The position numbers and the translations under genes were made by a program. From JBPYCR01 sp051846935 (GTDB lineage: Bacteria; Bacillota; Bacilli; Bacillales; Amphibacillaceae): a stretch of DNA of 39,207 nucleotides. The stretch lies in contig NZ_JBPYCS010000023.1 of assembly GCF_051846935.1 (NCBI RefSeq), positions 1-39,207 on the forward strand. Reading direction: 5' to 3'. This document shows, piece by piece, positions 16,704-25,117 of the stretch. Within the stretch, counting starts at the first letter, position 1. Each line of letters opens with the position of its first letter. The notes beneath the pieces are model-generated. The model worked only from the letters and a program-made list of their open reading frames with translations, did no database searches and was not told where the DNA came from.

Positions 16704-17876
16704 TTATTTTTTAAACGGCATAAATAGATCGTCACCGTATTTTTTAGTCAGCTTATTTATTGCAGTATGAAGCTTATCACGTTCAATTTCTTTTTCAAAT
16801 GAGAATAAATCGAGCTGCTGCGCTGTTGTATTCTTATTTGCAACATCTTGGATCGTAATTCCAAGCAATCGAATTGGCTCTAAGTTCCAGTGCTGTGTAA
16901 ATAGCTCCCTAGCGATATAAAGGATATCTGATTGTGTATGAATGAATTCACTTAGCTTTTTACTTCTTGTTATCGTTTTTCTGTCACTGTAGCGGATCAT
17001 CAGTTGTACGGTACGTCCTACCGCTTCTTTCTTTACCAGTCTCTTTTCGACTTTTGTTGCTAATTCGTTCAGAAGCTTATCTATTTCAATTTGATCGGTC
17101 GTATCATACGGTAATGTATACGAGGAACCAATGCTTTTAAACGCATGAATTGCTTCTGGATCAACTGGACGCGGATCAATCCCATTTGCTCGATTTTTCA
17201 ACCGTTCCCCATTTACGCCAAGCAATTGTGTCAGCTGATACACATCGGCTTTAGCAAGCTCTCCGATCGTATTAATATTAATTTGCTTTAGCTTTGAAGC
17301 AGTTTTATTCCCAATACCATACATTTTTTCAATTGGAAATGGCCACATTTTTTGTGGGAGTTCGCGTATTCGTAGAACGGTAATTCCTAACGGCTTTTTC
17401 ATATCCGAAGCCATTTTTGCTAAAAACTTGTTCGGTCCGATGCCGATACTACACGGCAGACCGAGCTTATTCAGCAAATAGCGTTGTAGCTGCCTTGCGG
17501 TCAATAGCGGGTCCTTACCGATATCCGTAATATCCATGTATGCCTCATCGATTGAAACGGGCTGGACATATGGTGTTACGTCATGGAGTAAACTAAATAA
17601 CTGTTCAGAGGACGCACGATACCGGTCGAAGTTTGGGCGCAATATGATTAATTCAGGACATCGTTTTCTAGCTTCCCAAATCGGCATCGTTGTTTTAACG
17701 CCCTTAGACCTTGCCTCATAGCTACTCGTTATAATAATTCCTTTCCTTTCTTGTGGATTACCTGCAATGGCGATCGGCTTATTTTTAAGCTTTGGATCAA
17801 ATACTCTCTCTACGGAGGCATAAAAACAATTCATATCAATATGAAATATAATACGTCGTTTAGCTGATTGATTCAT
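16704..17876 (-). CDS. dinB: DNA polymerase IV (Y family)
   Basis: Low-fidelity translesion polymerase. The 390-residue protein has HIDMNCFYASVE near the N-terminus (first metal Asp) and SIDEAYMD around 104-111 (second acidic pair). It also has helix-hairpin-helix DNA-binding motifs (YGIGNKTASKL), a little-finger domain, and a sliding-clamp-binding motif QLDLF (354-358). The start is ATG with GGGAGGTG upstream. It corresponds to B. subtilis yqjH (polY1) by neighbourhood. No LexA box was found upstream, so induction by DNA damage is not indicated. Confidence 0.94.
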   Translation of the reverse strand: MNQSAKRRIIFHIDMNCFYASVERVFDPKLKNKPIAIAGNPQERKGIIITSSYEARSKGVKTTMPIWEARKRCPELIILRPNFDRYRASSEQLFSLLHDVTPYVQPVSIDEAYMDITDIGKDPLLTARQLQRYLLNKLGLPCSIGIGPNKFLAKMASDMKKPLGITVLRIRELPQKMWPFPIEKMYGIGNKTASKLKQININTIGELAKADVYQLTQLLGVNGERLKNRANGIDPRPVDPEAIHAFKSIGSSYTLPYDTTDQIEIDKLLNELATKVEKRLVKKEAVGRTVQLMIRYSDRKTITRSKKLSEFIHTQSDILYIARELFTQHWNLEPIRLLGITIQDVANKNTTAQQLDLFSFEKEIERDKLHTAINKLTKKYGDDLFMPFKK

Positions 17877-17955
17877 GTCGCACCTCCCTATTTACACAAG
17901 TGCCTTATCATATCAAAAATGAATCGTCATGAAATAATAAATTGTAAAGCTTTTT

Positions 17956-19098
17956 CTATTTGTATATGTTTGTTGCTTCTTTTACGATGCGAGTTGTTAA
18001 TTCAGTTAATTTCACTAAGCTTTCAATGGCAATTCGCTCATTTGTGGTATGTATTGCCTCGTAGCCTACAGCTAAGTTTGCTGTTGGTATGCCGTAACTT
18101 GAAAGTATATTTGCGTCACTACCGCCTCCGCTACTTGATAACTCGCTTTCTAATCCGATTGCTTTTGCGGCTCGCTGTGCAGTCGTTATAACGACATCGT
18201 CTTCTTGTAGGTTAAAGCCTGGATACATTATTTCACTTGATACGGTAGCATTGCCTCCGTGTTTACTAGCTGTTTGTTCTAATGCTTGCTTCATTTTACG
18301 TACTTGTTTGTCTAGTTTAACACGATTTAATGAACGAGCTTCGGCAAGAATTTCTACATAGTCACATACTATGTTTGTCTGTTGACCACCTTTAAAGTAC
18401 CCAATATTTGCAGTTGTTTCTTCATCGATACGTCCAAGCGGCATGCGTGCAATAGCTTTTGCTGCTACAGTGATAGCGGATACTCCTTTTTCAGGGGCGA
18501 CACCAGCATGCGCTGCTTTTCCTTCTACTTTAGCTAGTATCTTTGCTTGTGTAGGTGCAGCAACAATAATAGTACCTACAGCTCCGTCGCTATCTAAAGC
18601 GTAACCGTATGTTGCGCTAATAAGTGACGTATCAATATTTTTTGCACCTATTAAACCAGATTCTTCACCAACAGTAATAATGATCTGAATATTACCGTGT
18701 GATATATTATTTTCCTTGAGGACACGAATCATTTCAAGAAGTGATGTAATCCCTGCTTTATCGTCAGCTCCTAAAATCGTGGTGCCGTCTGTTTGTATAT
18801 ATCCATTTTTTATAAATGGTTTAATGCTTTTACCGGGGCTAACTGTGTCCATATGTGCAGTAAAAAGTATAGGTTCAATTTTTTCGTCGTTTCCTATTAA
18901 ATTGCAAATTAAATTACCAGCTCCATGACCGGTTTTTGGTTTACTATTGTCTTCGATTACGTCTAGACCTAATGTACGAAACTTCTCTTTTAATACAGTT
19001 GCGATCGCTTCTTCATTTTTTGTTTCTGAATCAATTTGAACTAATTCCATAAATTCGTTTACTAAACGGGCTTCATTTATTTCTATAAGCTTGGACAT
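17956..19098 (-). CDS. Peptidase T-like M20 metallopeptidase (YqjE)
   Basis: A di-zinc M20 aminopeptidase-like enzyme of 380 residues. TAHMDTV (about 80-86) gives His82 and Asp84 as metal ligands; LGADDKAG supplies the bridging Asp, EESGLIGA the catalytic Glu, and a lid or dimerisation domain lies around 180-290. This is the PepT-like family, for which short peptides are the presumed substrates. The start is the ATG at 19098 (MSKLIEIN) with GGAG 8 nt upstream; the GTG at 19107 overlaps the ribosome site. It is the second gene after the epimerase-like gene, 47 bases apart. Confidence 0.87.
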   Translation of the reverse strand: MSKLIEINEARLVNEFMELVQIDSETKNEEAIATVLKEKFRTLGLDVIEDNSKPKTGHGAGNLICNLIGNDEKIEPILFTAHMDTVSPGKSIKPFIKNGYIQTDGTTILGADDKAGITSLLEMIRVLKENNISHGNIQIIITVGEESGLIGAKNIDTSLISATYGYALDSDGAVGTIIVAAPTQAKILAKVEGKAAHAGVAPEKGVSAITVAAKAIARMPLGRIDEETTANIGYFKGGQQTNIVCDYVEILAEARSLNRVKLDKQVRKMKQALEQTASKHGGNATVSSEIMYPGFNLQEDDVVITTAQRAAKAIGLESELSSSGGGSDANILSSYGIPTANLAVGYEAIHTTNERIAIESLVKLTELTTRIVKEATNIYK

Positions 19099-19145
19099 TC
19101 TGAGCACTCCTTTATATCAATCTATACAGTTGATATTCTTTGTAT

Positions 19146-19562
19146 TTACTCACTTTCTTTTGATTGACAAAGTTCAACAAGGACACCATTCGTAGCATGT
19201 GGGTGGAGAAAAGCTACTTTGCTATTATTAGCACCTTTGTTCACCTTATCATCAACTAGTTTTACACCACTTTGCTTCAACTGTTGAATCCGTTCAGCAA
19301 TATTATCAACTTCAAATGCTATATGGTGGATTCCTTCTCCCCTTTTTTCTATAAAAGTACTAATTAATGAATTCGAATGAAGCGGCTCCAACAGTTCAAT
19401 TCGAGTATCTCCGATTTTTAAAAAAGCTACTTTTACATTCTGTGATTTAATTATTTCTGTTTTTTCTAAAGGCAACCGAAGATGATCGGTATACAATGGA
19501 AGCGCATCTTTAATTCGTTTAACGGCTATTCCTATATGTGCGATTTTTTTTGGTTGTTTCAT
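19146..19562 (-). CDS. mce: Methylmalonyl-CoA epimerase-like VOC protein (YqjC)
   Basis: A 138-residue vicinal-oxygen-chelate protein. KIAHIGIAV and HHIAFEVDN give the two metal histidines, RIELLEP and LVELCQ the metal Glu positions, matching the methylmalonyl-CoA epimerase pattern. The expected reaction interconverts (R)- and (S)-methylmalonyl-CoA in propionyl-CoA metabolism. No mutase or carboxylase gene is nearby, so the pathway role here is inferred. The start is ATG with AGGAGA upstream. It heads a two-gene operon with the PepT-like peptidase. Confidence 0.78.
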   Translation of the reverse strand: MKQPKKIAHIGIAVKRIKDALPLYTDHLRLPLEKTEIIKSQNVKVAFLKIGDTRIELLEPLHSNSLISTFIEKRGEGIHHIAFEVDNIAERIQQLKQSGVKLVDDKVNKGANNSKVAFLHPHATNGVLVELCQSKESE

Positions 19563-19625
19563 ATTTCTCCTTCTCTACGGTTAATAAAATTACGGCTAAT
19601 CACTTAAGACATTTACAAATAAGAC

Positions 19626-19654
19626 TTGTTCATATTTCAATTAAACGCTAAAAT
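19626..19654 (+). promoter_or_regulatory. Sigma-A promoter of the Prli42 gene
   Basis: TTGTTC (19626-19631), 17 bp, TAAAAT (19649-19654), about 35 bases before the ATG. No sigma-B-type element was recognised. Confidence 0.5.
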
Positions 19655-19688
19655 ACATATAGCAATGTTGATAAAGGAGGCCGATCTG

Positions 19689-19826
19689 ATGAGTAAAAAA
19701 AACCAATCAAGCCCACGTAGAAAGTCAAAACGCGAACGTCGGTTAAAGTTAATTATATATTTAATGGTAATTGCCATGATTTTATCCTTGTTCACCGCAG
19801 GTTTAAGTGGCTTAGCATTATTGTAG
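19689..19826 (+). CDS. prli42: Prli42-family stressosome-associated miniprotein
   Basis: A 45-residue protein: a very basic N-terminus (SPRRKSKRERRLK, about 8-20) and one hydrophobic helix (about 22-44) reaching the C-terminus. This is the layout of Prli42, the Listeria miniprotein that anchors the stressosome to the membrane through its basic N-terminal part. The start is set at 19689 because AAAGGAGG lies just before it; the in-frame extension to 19626 would run back through the promoter. Its function in this organism is inferred from the family. Confidence 0.82.
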   Translation: MSKKNQSSPRRKSKRERRLKLIIYLMVIAMILSLFTAGLSGLALL

Positions 19827-20190
19827 TTCGTAACTCATTTATGCATACAATCCCATTAATATACTAGTTTAATGACACGAAAGTAAAATCCCAACACCCT
19901 TTTAATTTAGGAAATAAATTTATGATGCACGCACTTTTGCTACTAAAATGGCATTATTTCGTCGTTTGGACGAGTATTATACATCAAATCTCATCCGGAT
20001 ACATTGTTTTCTGTTTTTATTCCGATACACTAACGGAATAGTGAGCACTTTCAAAGCATATCCACAGAAACGTACATGCATCCGGATGCTGTATGCATAC
20101 ACGTGTTTGTTAACGTTGTTTAGCAGAATTTAATTCCCGAACGTACTCGTATTAATGAACCAATTCGAATCTTAAACGTTATTCCAAACG
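19827..20190. other. Gene-free gap with a cluster of dyads
   Basis: No credible gene is seen. Within 90 bases there are a hairpin TATTCCG/CGGAATA (20018-20040, 9-nt loop) and two abutting perfect 12-mers, GCATCCGGATGC (20078-20089) and TGTATGCATACA (20090-20101). A second ATCCGGAT lies near 19993, and a doubled AAACGTTA precedes the yqjA-like gene's 3' end. None has a T tract that would make a good terminator. Confidence 0.55.
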
Positions 20191-21180
20191 TTAATTTGTA
20201 TTTATTTCTCTTTTGCTCTTTTTATCAACATCGCTTTTTTTGAACTTTTTCTTTATAAGCAAGTATTCTTCTATCTCATGCAACAATTGATAAAGGCTTG
20301 CTCTCGTTTCAAACTCCTCTTTTGTCTTTGGAAGTTCTTTTTCATGAAAGGCAATGCGAAGCGCTTTTAATTCTTCTAAGTAAATAATCGCCGTATTACC
20401 TGGATGTACAGACTGTGATAGTTCTTCAAAAAATGCAGCAATCTGTTCGGATATTGCATCCTTTTTTGGCAAACGGGTTACTAACGGAAGCATTTGCTGT
20501 AATAATTCAAATTGCTTCGCACGCATTTTAAAGTAATCGTAGTATGGGTGTTTACTACGCAGTAAATGATTCTCTCGATCAACTTCTACAATATCTGCCG
20601 CTTCGTCGAGCAGTTCTTCAGTAGTTGTTAATTCTTTTCCATCCCAAGTCATATTGTCTTCCTTAATATACAGCGCTATTTCATGTAGTATGACCTGAAA
20701 GTTTTTTTCAAGAGCTTTCTGTTTGCTTTTAAGCTTTTTGTCTAAACTAGGCATATATAAATTTACGAGTAAGCCTGTTCCGATGCCAATTAAAATTAAA
20801 AGAAATTGATCAAATATAAAGGGGATAGGTATTGATCCTGCGCTATATAAGTTTAAAATAATTACTGTACTCGTTGTAATTCCTTGGGCTATTTTCAAAT
20901 ATACTGTTATCGGAATAAAGACCGCAAGCATAATTCCTACAACTAACGGAGAATAGCCAAGTAATTCAAAAAATACGATTGAAAATAGTATCGCTAATAT
21001 ACAAGCTAAAAAACGGTCCCACGCACTCAATACAGAGCGTTTACGTGACGGCTGGATACATAGTATTGTTAATATACCGGCCGATACGAAGTTACTAACT
21101 CCCAACAATTGTGCAATCGAAATAGCAATCGGTGTCCCTATTGCTGTTTTAATGGTTCGATAGCCAATTTTCACATTCAT
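20191..21180 (-). CDS. YqjA-like aromatic acid exporter family membrane protein
   Basis: A 329-residue membrane protein of the ArAE_1/DUF939 type. The first 145 residues carry four or five hydrophobic helices (for example 15-40, 58-75, 80-95, 118-138). The C-terminal half is cytoplasmic, charged and probably helical (about 150-329), ending in a lysine-rich tail (KKKFKKSDVDKKSKR). Transport of aromatic acids is proved only for distant relatives, so substrate is unknown. The start is ATG with GGGAG upstream. It stands alone between Prli42 and brxB, the same neighbourhood as B. subtilis yqjA. Confidence 0.78.
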   Translation of the reverse strand: MNVKIGYRTIKTAIGTPIAISIAQLLGVSNFVSAGILTILCIQPSRKRSVLSAWDRFLACILAILFSIVFFELLGYSPLVVGIMLAVFIPITVYLKIAQGITTSTVIILNLYSAGSIPIPFIFDQFLLILIGIGTGLLVNLYMPSLDKKLKSKQKALEKNFQVILHEIALYIKEDNMTWDGKELTTTEELLDEAADIVEVDRENHLLRSKHPYYDYFKMRAKQFELLQQMLPLVTRLPKKDAISEQIAAFFEELSQSVHPGNTAIIYLEELKALRIAFHEKELPKTKEEFETRASLYQLLHEIEEYLLIKKKFKKSDVDKKSKREINTN

Positions 21181-21221
21181 AATCTCCCTTATTTTTTGCT
21201 TTTCGTTTGTGTTACTATGAA

Positions 21222-21258
21222 AATGAGACTGCCCCCGTATACGTGAGCCAGTCTCATT
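21222..21258 (-). terminator. Terminator of brxB
   Basis: AATGAGACTG (21222-21231) and CAGTCTCATT (21249-21258) pair over 10 bp around a GC-rich 17-nt loop, 15 bases past the brxB stop. The following T tract (TTTTC) is short. Confidence 0.75.
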
Positions 21259-21273
21259 ATTTGTTCCCTTTAA

Positions 21274-21705
21274 TTAGATTTCTTCACAATGCTCATCAAA
21301 TATTGTTTGAAGCTTGCCAACGACATCCATTGCAGTAAAGCCTTCAATATCATGCCTTTCAATCATAGTAACAATTTTACCGTCTTTTAGAAAAGCAAAC
21401 GAAGGAGATGAAGGTGGATACCCTTCAAAATACGTGCGGGCTTTTTCAGTTGCTTCTTTATCTTGACCAGCAAATACTGTAACTAGATGATCAGGGCGTT
21501 TATCATAGTGAATCGCATTTGCTGCAGCAGGACGAGCTACACCTCCAGCACATCCACAAATTGAGTTTATCATTACTAATGTAGTACCTTTTCTCGTTAA
21601 CGCATGATCTACATCTTGAGGGTTTGTCACTTCCTCATAACCTGCTTCCCGCATATCTTTTCGTGCGACATCAACTACATCTCGCATAAACATATCAAAA
21701 TCCAA
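21274..21705 (-). CDS. brxB: Bacilliredoxin BrxB (YqiW)
   Basis: Thioredoxin-fold protein that removes bacillithiol from S-bacillithiolated proteins after oxidative stress. The 143-residue protein has the bacilliredoxin Cys-Gly-Cys motif (Cys50-Gly51-Cys52 in NSICGCAGG), followed by VARPAA and the FAGQDKEAT and GYPPSSPSF motifs. The gene beside the bkd operon corresponds to yqiW. The start is TTG at 21705 with GAGGGG upstream; ATG at 21693 is a weaker alternative. Confidence 0.9.
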   Translation of the reverse strand: MDFDMFMRDVVDVARKDMREAGYEEVTNPQDVDHALTRKGTTLVMINSICGCAGGVARPAAANAIHYDKRPDHLVTVFAGQDKEATEKARTYFEGYPPSSPSFAFLKDGKIVTMIERHDIEGFTAMDVVGKLQTIFDEHCEEI

Positions 21706-21753
21706 TTCGTTTCAACCCCTCATATTTTGAATTCCTATTGTAATTCTCGTTTA

Positions 21754-21782
21754 AGTTTATCAACTTTAAAGAGATAATTCAA
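21754..21782 (-). promoter_or_regulatory. Sigma-A promoter of brxB
   Basis: TTGAAT (21777-21782), 17 bp, TAAACT (21754-21759), in the 135-base gap after bkdB. It suggests that brxB is transcribed apart from the bkd operon. Confidence 0.45.
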
Positions 21783-21840
21783 TTTATCGCTCGCAACCTT
21801 TTTAACAGAACAGAGCAAGCTCACTTATTTTAATCGCCTC

Positions 21841-23097
21841 TTAATAAATAGTAGCTGTAGATTCATTTATGTTTTCAAGTAATTGTTTCACTCGAGCTAA
21901 AAAGCGCCCACATATTAAGCCATCTAAAACGCGATGGTCGATGGACAGGGATAAATTAACCATATCACGAGCTGCAAACATCTCGTTTATAATAACCGGT
22001 CGCTTTACGATTGATTCTACTTGTAATATTGCTGCTTGTGGGTAATTTATAATACCCATTGAATGAATAGATCCAAATGAGCCTGTATTATTTAAAGTAA
22101 ACGTACCACCTTGCATATGTTTCGCTTGTAATTTATTTGTACGTGCCAATTCAGCTAAATCATGAATTTGTTTTGCAATTCCTTTAATGCTTTTTTCATC
22201 CGCATTCTTTATGACAGGAACAAACAACTCATCATCCTTCGCCACAGCAATCGACATGTTTACATCTTTCTTTTGGATAATTTTGTCTCCAGCCCAAACG
22301 CTATTCAGCTGTGGAAACTCTTTTAATGCATTTGCAACCGCATGTGCGAAAAATGAAAAGTAAGTAATGTTATAGCCTTCACTCTCTTTAAAGGATTTCT
22401 TTATTTTGTTACGATACTTTACTAAGTCTGTTACATCGACCTCTACTGTCATCCAAGCATGCGGTATTTCCTGTTTGGATCGAACCATATTTTCGGCTAT
22501 AGCTCTTCGCACACCACTAATTGGTATTTCTAAATCTCCTGCTGTTTTAGACGTTGTAGCTGTTGTGCTCTTATAGTCGTTCACTTGGTTATGTTCGCTT
22601 TTCGCTAAGTTACCGTTACCTTGTGTAATCAGTTTTTCTACATCTTTACGTGTGATTCTTCCATCTCTTCCTGTACCTTCAATCTGAAGTAAATCAATAT
22701 CATGTTCTTGAGCGATTTTGAGTACAGCTGGTGAATATCTCTTTTTCATTGATTTGTCCGCTTTATTTGGGGCAATATTACTCGAAGACAATTTATCTTC
22801 AGTATGATTTGTTGTTTCACTTTTATTACTAGAATCCAAGTCTTCCTCTGAGTCAGACGTTGTATTTATATAACACATGAGTGACCCGACTTCGATTGTC
22901 TCTCCTTCTTTAGCAATAATTTCTTTTATTGTGCCTGAATAAGATGAGGGTACTTCAGCATTTACCTTATCCGTCATTATATCCGCAATCGGGTCATATT
23001 TGTTAACATAGTCCCCTTCTTTAACAAGCCATGTATTAACGGTTCCTTCTGTAACACTTTCGCCTAATTGAGGCATTGTTATTTTTTCAATTGGCAC
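21841..23097 (-). CDS. bkdB: Branched-chain 2-oxoacid dehydrogenase E2 (dihydrolipoyl acyltransferase)
   Basis: Core of the branched-chain 2-oxoacid dehydrogenase complex, passing acyl groups from lipoate to CoA. The 418-residue protein has one lipoyl domain (about 1-78, lipoylated Lys44 in TDKV) and a flexible Ser/Asn/Glu-rich linker. A peripheral-subunit-binding domain follows (about 118-155, SPAVLKIAQEHDIDL...GRDGRITRKDVEKL), then a catalytic domain with DHRVLDG near the end. The start codon is GTG, preceded by GGAGGTG. It is the last gene of the operon, 18 bases after bkdAB. The product supplies branched acyl-CoA starters for iso/anteiso fatty acids. Confidence 0.93.
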   Translation of the reverse strand: MPIEKITMPQLGESVTEGTVNTWLVKEGDYVNKYDPIADIMTDKVNAEVPSSYSGTIKEIIAKEGETIEVGSLMCYINTTSDSEEDLDSSNKSETTNHTEDKLSSSNIAPNKADKSMKKRYSPAVLKIAQEHDIDLLQIEGTGRDGRITRKDVEKLITQGNGNLAKSEHNQVNDYKSTTATTSKTAGDLEIPISGVRRAIAENMVRSKQEIPHAWMTVEVDVTDLVKYRNKIKKSFKESEGYNITYFSFFAHAVANALKEFPQLNSVWAGDKIIQKKDVNMSIAVAKDDELFVPVIKNADEKSIKGIAKQIHDLAELARTNKLQAKHMQGGTFTLNNTGSFGSIHSMGIINYPQAAILQVESIVKRPVIINEMFAARDMVNLSLSIDHRVLDGLICGRFLARVKQLLENINESTATIY

Positions 23098-23115
23098 TTA
23101 TATTCACCTCCAAAA

Positions 23116-24099
23116 TTAAAACTCTGCTAATGAACGAGCAGCTTCTATTACTTTGTCTGTATTAATAAGAAATTGCTTTTCCAATGGTACAGCATAAGGC
23201 ATTGCTGGAACATCTGGACCTGCAAGTCTTTTTATTGGTGCATCAAGGTCAAATAAACAATTTTCAGCGATAATTGCAGCAACTTCTCCAATAATACTGC
23301 CTTCTTTATTATCTTCTGTTATTAAGAGGACTTTTCCCGTTTTGGCTGCTGACTCAATAATTGCTTGCTGATCCAATGGGTAGACGGTACGTAAGTCTAA
23401 TATATGTAGTTCAATTCCTTCTTTTGCCAATAACTCTGCTGCTTGCATTGCAAAATGAACGCATAGACCGTACGTAATGATTGTAATATCGGTTCCTTCC
23501 CGTTTAATATGTGCTTTACCTAATGGCAAAACATAATCCTCTTCAGGAACTTCTTCCTTGAGCAAACGGTATGCGCGCTTATGTTCAAAAAACAGTACGG
23601 GATCATTATCTCGAATTGCTGCCTTTAATAAACCTTTTGCATCATACGGACTCGAAGGCATTACTATTTTTAAACCTGGTTGATTAGCGAAAATAGCCTC
23701 TACGGATTGTGAGTGGTATAGTCCACCACTTACTCCTCCACCGTATGGAGCTCGTATCGTTATTGGACAACTCCAATCATTATTAGAACGGTAACGTATT
23801 TTAGCCGCTTCCGAAATAATCTGATTTACAGCGGGTAAAATAAAATCTGCGAACTGCATTTCAGCAACTGGACGCAATCCGTACATCGAAGCACCAATTC
23901 CGATACCCGCTATTGCAGATTCTGCTAATGGGGTGTCAAGCACTCTTTCTTCCCCGTATTTATCAAAGAGACCTTCAGTTGCTTTAAAGACTCCTCCTTT
24001 TTTACCAACATCTTCCCCTAATATGAAAACGTTTTTATCACGCTTCATTTCTTCATCTAATGCCGCAGTTATTGCATTAATATACGTCATATTAGCCAA
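23116..24099 (-). CDS. bkdAB: Branched-chain 2-oxoacid dehydrogenase E1 beta subunit
   Basis: Beta subunit of the thiamine-diphosphate E1 component, which decarboxylates branched 2-oxoacids with BkdAA. The 327-residue protein has the GEDVGKKGGVFKAT and DTPLAESAIAGIGIG motifs of the family, FADFILPA, and the C-terminal transketolase-C domain (LLITEDNKEGS). The start is TTG at 24099 with GGAGGG upstream; ATG four codons in is also possible. It lies 12 bases after bkdAA. Confidence 0.93.
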   Translation of the reverse strand: MANMTYINAITAALDEEMKRDKNVFILGEDVGKKGGVFKATEGLFDKYGEERVLDTPLAESAIAGIGIGASMYGLRPVAEMQFADFILPAVNQIISEAAKIRYRSNNDWSCPITIRAPYGGGVSGGLYHSQSVEAIFANQPGLKIVMPSSPYDAKGLLKAAIRDNDPVLFFEHKRAYRLLKEEVPEEDYVLPLGKAHIKREGTDITIITYGLCVHFAMQAAELLAKEGIELHILDLRTVYPLDQQAIIESAAKTGKVLLITEDNKEGSIIGEVAAIIAENCLFDLDAPIKRLAGPDVPAMPYAVPLEKQFLINTDKVIEAARSLAEF

Positions 24100-24111
24100 T
24101 GTTTTCCCTCC

Positions 24112-25104
24112 TTACTCTTCATAAACATGTTTTAGAACAGAGTCTGTCTTTGCAAATGGTGCAGATTCTGCGTAGTCAGTAGCCTCATTTACGATTGCGT
24201 TTAATTCCGAATGAATTTGATCTTCTAACGATTTAGTTAACAAGTTTATTTCTTTTAAATATTTCGCATATAAATGAATGCAATCTTTTTGTTTTGCTTC
24301 CTCTAACTCACTCTTTTCTCGATAAAACAAATGATCGTCGTCACTTGAATGAGCGGTTAAGCGTTCTGTAATTGCTTCAATTAAAGTTGGTCCGTCACCA
24401 TTTACTGCTCGTTCTCTTGCATCTTTAACCGTCTTATAAACCATTAATGGGTCATTTCCGTCAATTGTGTATCCAGGCATTCCGTAGCCTTTTGCTCGAT
24501 CAGACACCTTTTCACATGCCATTTGCTTATGTATTGGTACAGAAATTGCATATTTGTTATTTTCTACGAGTGTAATTACAGGTAATTTGTGTACTCCGGC
24601 AAAATTTAAGCCTTCGTGAAAATCACCTTGGTTTGTAGACCCTTCTCCTAGAGAGGTTAATGCAACAATTGGATTTTTTTCCATTTTAGCAGCTAATGCT
24701 ATACCTACTGCATGTGGCAATTGCGTTGTCACTGGAGATGAACCTGTTAGGATTCTATTTTTTTTCTGTCCAAAGTGCCCTGGCATTTGCCTCCCACCAG
24801 AGTTTGGATCTTCCCCTTTCGCAAATCCGGATAACATAAGATCTTTTGCAGTCATACCAAAGGAAAGTACCATCCCCATATCTCGATAGTATGGTGCGAT
24901 ATAGTCTGCATCTCGATTTAAAGCAAATGCTGCTCCTACTTGCGCTGCTTCTTGTCCTTGGCAAGAAACGACAAATGGTAGTTTACCAGCTCGATTTAAA
25001 AGCCACATTCTTTCATCAATTTTGCGAGCTAACAGCATTGTTCTATATATTTCTAATGCTTGATCATCCGTTAAGCCAAGTGCTTCATGACGATTTTTCT
25101 TCAT
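24112..25104 (-). CDS. bkdAA: Branched-chain 2-oxoacid dehydrogenase E1 alpha subunit
   Basis: Alpha subunit of E1, carrying the TPP pyrophosphate-binding site. The 330-residue protein has GQEAAQVGAAFAL near 50, RQMPGHFG, the TPP motif region GEGSTNQGDFHEGLNFAG (about 155-172) and the LTAHSSDDD loop (about 276-284) equivalent to the regulated loop of mitochondrial E1 alpha. The start is ATG at 25104 with AAGGAG 9 nt upstream. A longer open frame to 25224 only overlaps lpdV and is not used. It lies 13 bases after lpdV. Confidence 0.93.
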   Translation of the reverse strand: MKKNRHEALGLTDDQALEIYRTMLLARKIDERMWLLNRAGKLPFVVSCQGQEAAQVGAAFALNRDADYIAPYYRDMGMVLSFGMTAKDLMLSGFAKGEDPNSGGRQMPGHFGQKKNRILTGSSPVTTQLPHAVGIALAAKMEKNPIVALTSLGEGSTNQGDFHEGLNFAGVHKLPVITLVENNKYAISVPIHKQMACEKVSDRAKGYGMPGYTIDGNDPLMVYKTVKDARERAVNGDGPTLIEAITERLTAHSSDDDHLFYREKSELEEAKQKDCIHLYAKYLKEINLLTKSLEDQIHSELNAIVNEATDYAESAPFAKTDSVLKHVYEE

Positions 25105-25117
25105 GTACAATCTCTCC

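Noticed and set aside
19948..20133. 61-codon plus-strand frame after Prli42
   Set aside because: It crosses the dyad cluster, has no ribosome site, and its composition is not protein-like.
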